DNA of 64,000 nucleotides from Alistipes_A hominis (GTDB lineage Bacteria; Bacteroidota; Bacteroidia; Bacteroidales; Rikenellaceae), in contig NZ_JACOOK010000003.1 in the NCBI RefSeq assembly GCF_014288115.1, positions 372,001 to 436,000 on the forward strand. The letters run 5' to 3'. Below the pieces are notes generated by a model. That model made no database searches, was not told the origin of the DNA, and was given only the letters and a program-made list of their open reading frames with translations. Made by a program: the position numbers and the translations under genes. This document shows positions 62,044-64,000 of the stretch, piece after piece (position 1 is the stretch's first letter; every line of letters begins with the position of its first letter).

Positions 62044-63111
62044 TTATTCGAGCGAGAACGAAAAATGGTCGTAAGGTTCCGTGCGCAGCGACAGGCCGAC
62101 CGTCGACGGCGAGACGGCGAACAGCGGCGAGAACGTGTGAACGGTCACCGTTTTGCCGTCCGGATGGAATTCGAGTATCCGTAGCCAGCCGTCGCCCCCG
62201 TTGCCGTGCCAGCCGCCCCCTTCGGCCTGCGCGTTGAACATCATCTGGTTGACCGTGCGCCCGGCCCGGTTCTTATCCGTACGGAAACCTACGTGGCCCC
62301 GGTGCGACATTTCGTCTACCACGTGGCCGCAAAGTACCATCGACGAATTGGCCGACGGTTCGACCAGTTTTTCCCACAGGGCTTTCCCGCAGGTTACGTC
62401 CGTTATTTTGTAACCTTCTTTTTCGATCCGCCTGCCTTTTGAGTCCATGTAACTATGTGTCAGGTATATGACTTTGTGTTCGCTGTATTCGGGCTTGTTT
62501 GCCAGCGCTTTGGCTTCCGCTACGACGGCTGCCCGCGGATTGAATTCCAGCGAGACGATCAGAAACCGGTCGCCGCCGGGCGCCTGGAATTCGTACCAGG
62601 CGTTTTCGAGCGTCGGGATGCCCGCTTCGTTTTTGAACATACCTTTCAACAGGCCGGTGTACAGGCTCTTCCGGTTGGCGGGGAAGAACGAGTTCAGTTG
62701 GCTGTAACGGTTCTCGGCTCGGTCGAAACCGTGATCGTGGTTACCGGTGCACAAGATGTACGGAACCACGTCGTCGAGGATGCCGAACGCATCCGAGACG
62801 AACTGCCACTGTTTGTCCGAGGGCAGGTTGCCGTTTACTCCGTCCGGTACGGTACGTTGGTTCTGTTCGACCAGGTCGCCGGTGCAGAGCACCAGCCGGA
62901 TGTTCAGACGTCGCTTGTTCTGCTTGATCCAGTGCATCATCAGTTCGAACGTCGGGTGGTTGTAATCGAATTTGGTGTAGGTTTGCGGATCGGGTATCAA
63001 TACCATGCACCATGAACTGCTGTCGCTCAGCGCTACCGGTTCGGGATTCTGCGCGGCGGCGAACGGCCCGTTCAGACAGGCCAGGATCAGCAGGATAATC
63101 AGTTTTCTCAT
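62044..63111 (-). CDS. Secreted calcineurin-like phosphoesterase
   Basis: 355 residues with a signal peptide (LIILLILACLNGPFAAA). Metallophosphoesterase motifs: VLIPDPQTY (in place of the usual D-x-H start), VLCTGDLVEQ, ILCTGNHDHGF, YLTHSYMD and VLCGHVVDE, so most metal ligands are visible. The C-terminal beta region (MMFNAQAEGGGWHGNGGDGW, LRILEF) is usual in extracytoplasmic members of this family. It hydrolyses phosphate esters in the periplasm; substrate is unknown. It begins 20 bases after the TlpA-like gene, probably one operon. GC content is back to the core level. Confidence 0.85.
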   Translation of the reverse strand: MRKLIILLILACLNGPFAAAQNPEPVALSDSSSWCMVLIPDPQTYTKFDYNHPTFELMMHWIKQNKRRLNIRLVLCTGDLVEQNQRTVPDGVNGNLPSDKQWQFVSDAFGILDDVVPYILCTGNHDHGFDRAENRYSQLNSFFPANRKSLYTGLLKGMFKNEAGIPTLENAWYEFQAPGGDRFLIVSLEFNPRAAVVAEAKALANKPEYSEHKVIYLTHSYMDSKGRRIEKEGYKITDVTCGKALWEKLVEPSANSSMVLCGHVVDEMSHRGHVGFRTDKNRAGRTVNQMMFNAQAEGGGWHGNGGDGWLRILEFHPDGKTVTVHTFSPLFAVSPSTVGLSLRTEPYDHFSFSLE

Positions 63112-63131
63112 CGCTGCGATGGGGGCTGGTT

Positions 63132-64000
63132 TTACAACAGTTTATCGATTTCTTCGACGATCCGGTCCTTCTCGCTGGGACGCGGTGCGTTGTGGGAAAC
63201 GATTTTCCCATTCCTGTCGACTAGCATATAGTGCGGAATTCCTTCGATTCCGAATTGCGTATAAAGTTCGTTGATCTGCTCCGAAGTCGGCTTGTAGTGG
63301 ATTCCGGTCAGCTTTTCGGCGAGAACCGTCCTGCGCCACTGATCGTTCGGGCATTGTCCGCAGAGGAATACGAAAACGACGTTCTTATTCTGGTAGTGTT
63401 GCTGTAGTTCCAGCGAGAACGGCATTTCGGCCATGCACGGTCCGCACCACGGTGCCCAGAAATCGACGTAAACGACCTTGCCCGCGTGGTCGGCGACGAT
63501 CGATTCGAACAGGTTCCCGCGGATCGTCGAGTCGGGTTCGATCAGTTGCGTTCCTTCGGCGGGTTCTCCGTTCAACACAGCGTTCAGTTCGTCGTTGGCG
63601 GCCTGCATTTTTTCGCGCATGTAGGCGTTGGCGAATTGTTCCGGCGCGATGTATCTGTTCAGGATATCGGTCGGTGCGTTGGGCAGCATCTCGAGGTAAA
63701 ACCGGCAGCGGATCAACTCTTCGGTGAATCCAGACGTTTTCTCTCCCAGACGCTTTTGCAGGAATTGCAGCGCGTCGTCGTCGGATTTGATTGCCGGATT
63801 GTCGTCCATTTCGCGGTAGATCGACTCAAGCAGGTATTGATTGTACATATCCAGGAAGGCGGCGTGCTCCATCGTGACGATCCGGTTATCGTCGGGATCG
63901 TAGCTTTTTACAAAGCGAATGAAATTCTTCGGCAGTTCCGGCGCCTGGGCTTCCGGATTTTGCTGTTTGATCACCTGACAAATGTTGGCGTAAGTCAATT
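63132..64000 (-). CDS. TlpA-family thioredoxin-like protein (partial)
   Basis: The frame is open to the right edge of the window, so the N-terminus lies outside. The visible ~288 residues have a helical DUF4369-type or similar N-part (FIRFVKSYDPDDNRIVTMEH, then FLQKRLGEKTSG) and a TlpA/ResA thioredoxin domain with VVYVDFWAPWCGPCMAEMPF (catalytic Cys pair), then VVFVFLCGQCPNDQWRRTV, IEGIPHYMLVDRNGKI with the cis-Pro, and a C-terminal helix. Such proteins reduce disulfides in the periplasm. A second CxxC-like pair, CGQC, follows the active site. It leads an operon with the phosphoesterase. Confidence 0.88.
   Translation of the reverse strand, partial: LTYANICQVIKQQNPEAQAPELPKNFIRFVKSYDPDDNRIVTMEHAAFLDMYNQYLLESIYREMDDNPAIKSDDDALQFLQKRLGEKTSGFTEELIRCRFYLEMLPNAPTDILNRYIAPEQFANAYMREKMQAANDELNAVLNGEPAEGTQLIEPDSTIRGNLFESIVADHAGKVVYVDFWAPWCGPCMAEMPFSLELQQHYQNKNVVFVFLCGQCPNDQWRRTVLAEKLTGIHYKPTSEQINELYTQFGIEGIPHYMLVDRNGKIVSHNAPRPSEKDRIVEEIDKLL

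Overview
This looks like chromosomal DNA of a Bacteroidota species. Promoters match the TTG-(19-21)-TAnnTTTG consensus of that phylum. Typical markers are a DUF3575/fimbrillin locus, an OstA-like protein, paired SurA-type chaperones, DUF5683, secreted lipoproteins and DUF3560. The GC-rich core genes suggest Alistipes or a relative within Bacteroidales; that genus call is inference. GC-rich core blocks alternate with AT-rich accessory blocks full of broken genes.

Layout. (1) 1-4.0 kb: AT-rich remnant of a defence island. It holds the end of a LuxR-type gene, a tyrosine recombinase fragment fused into a truncated Gabija-like gajB, an intact gajA-like gene, a triple-frameshifted YhcG/DUF1016 gene and an XRE regulator. 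(2) 4.0-9.6 kb: a fimbria-type surface operon (DUF3575 protein, fimbrillin-like lipoprotein, fimbrillin-LRR fusion) behind a leader with a very long hairpin. (3) 9.6-18.6 kb: an accessory locus for export through a double-glycine leader. A leader peptide precedes a protein with an HExxH motif, followed by a lipoprotein. A decayed second copy of that pair comes next, then an HlyD adaptor and a C39 ABC transporter reduced to 29 codons. Further on are a serine hydrolase, a transglutaminase-like lipoprotein and the C-terminal half of an O-antigen-ligase-like protein. (4) 18.6-24.2 kb: an SOS cassette (YedK converging on UmuDC) and small mobile-element-type genes (DUF3560 and others), next to tRNA-Asn.

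(5) 24.3-38.8 kb: core. tRNA-Asn and a GH78-like glycosidase come first. The envelope operon PPIase lipoprotein-surA-ostA follows, then argF-CPBP protease. Divergent from these is parA-parB-DUF5683-LysM transglycosylase-mnmE. (6) 38.8-59.1 kb: an AT-rich island beginning right at the 3' end of mnmE. Decayed phosphoesterase, hypothetical and AbiEi-like genes lead into two large restriction-type operons that meet tail to tail at 49.8 kb. On the + strand: XRE, nuclease-methylase fusion, specificity subunit, OLD/Toprim-like ATPase, GIY-YIG nuclease. On the - strand: SNF2 helicase, beta-class DNA methyltransferase, type III-like Res helicase-nuclease. (7) 59.4-62.0 kb: a decayed PKD-type cell-surface protein and unrecognised fragments. 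(8) 62.0-64.0 kb: core-like TlpA thioredoxin and secreted phosphoesterase genes.

The strongest candidates for something undescribed are the two unusual restriction operons and the leader-zincin/lipoprotein export locus.
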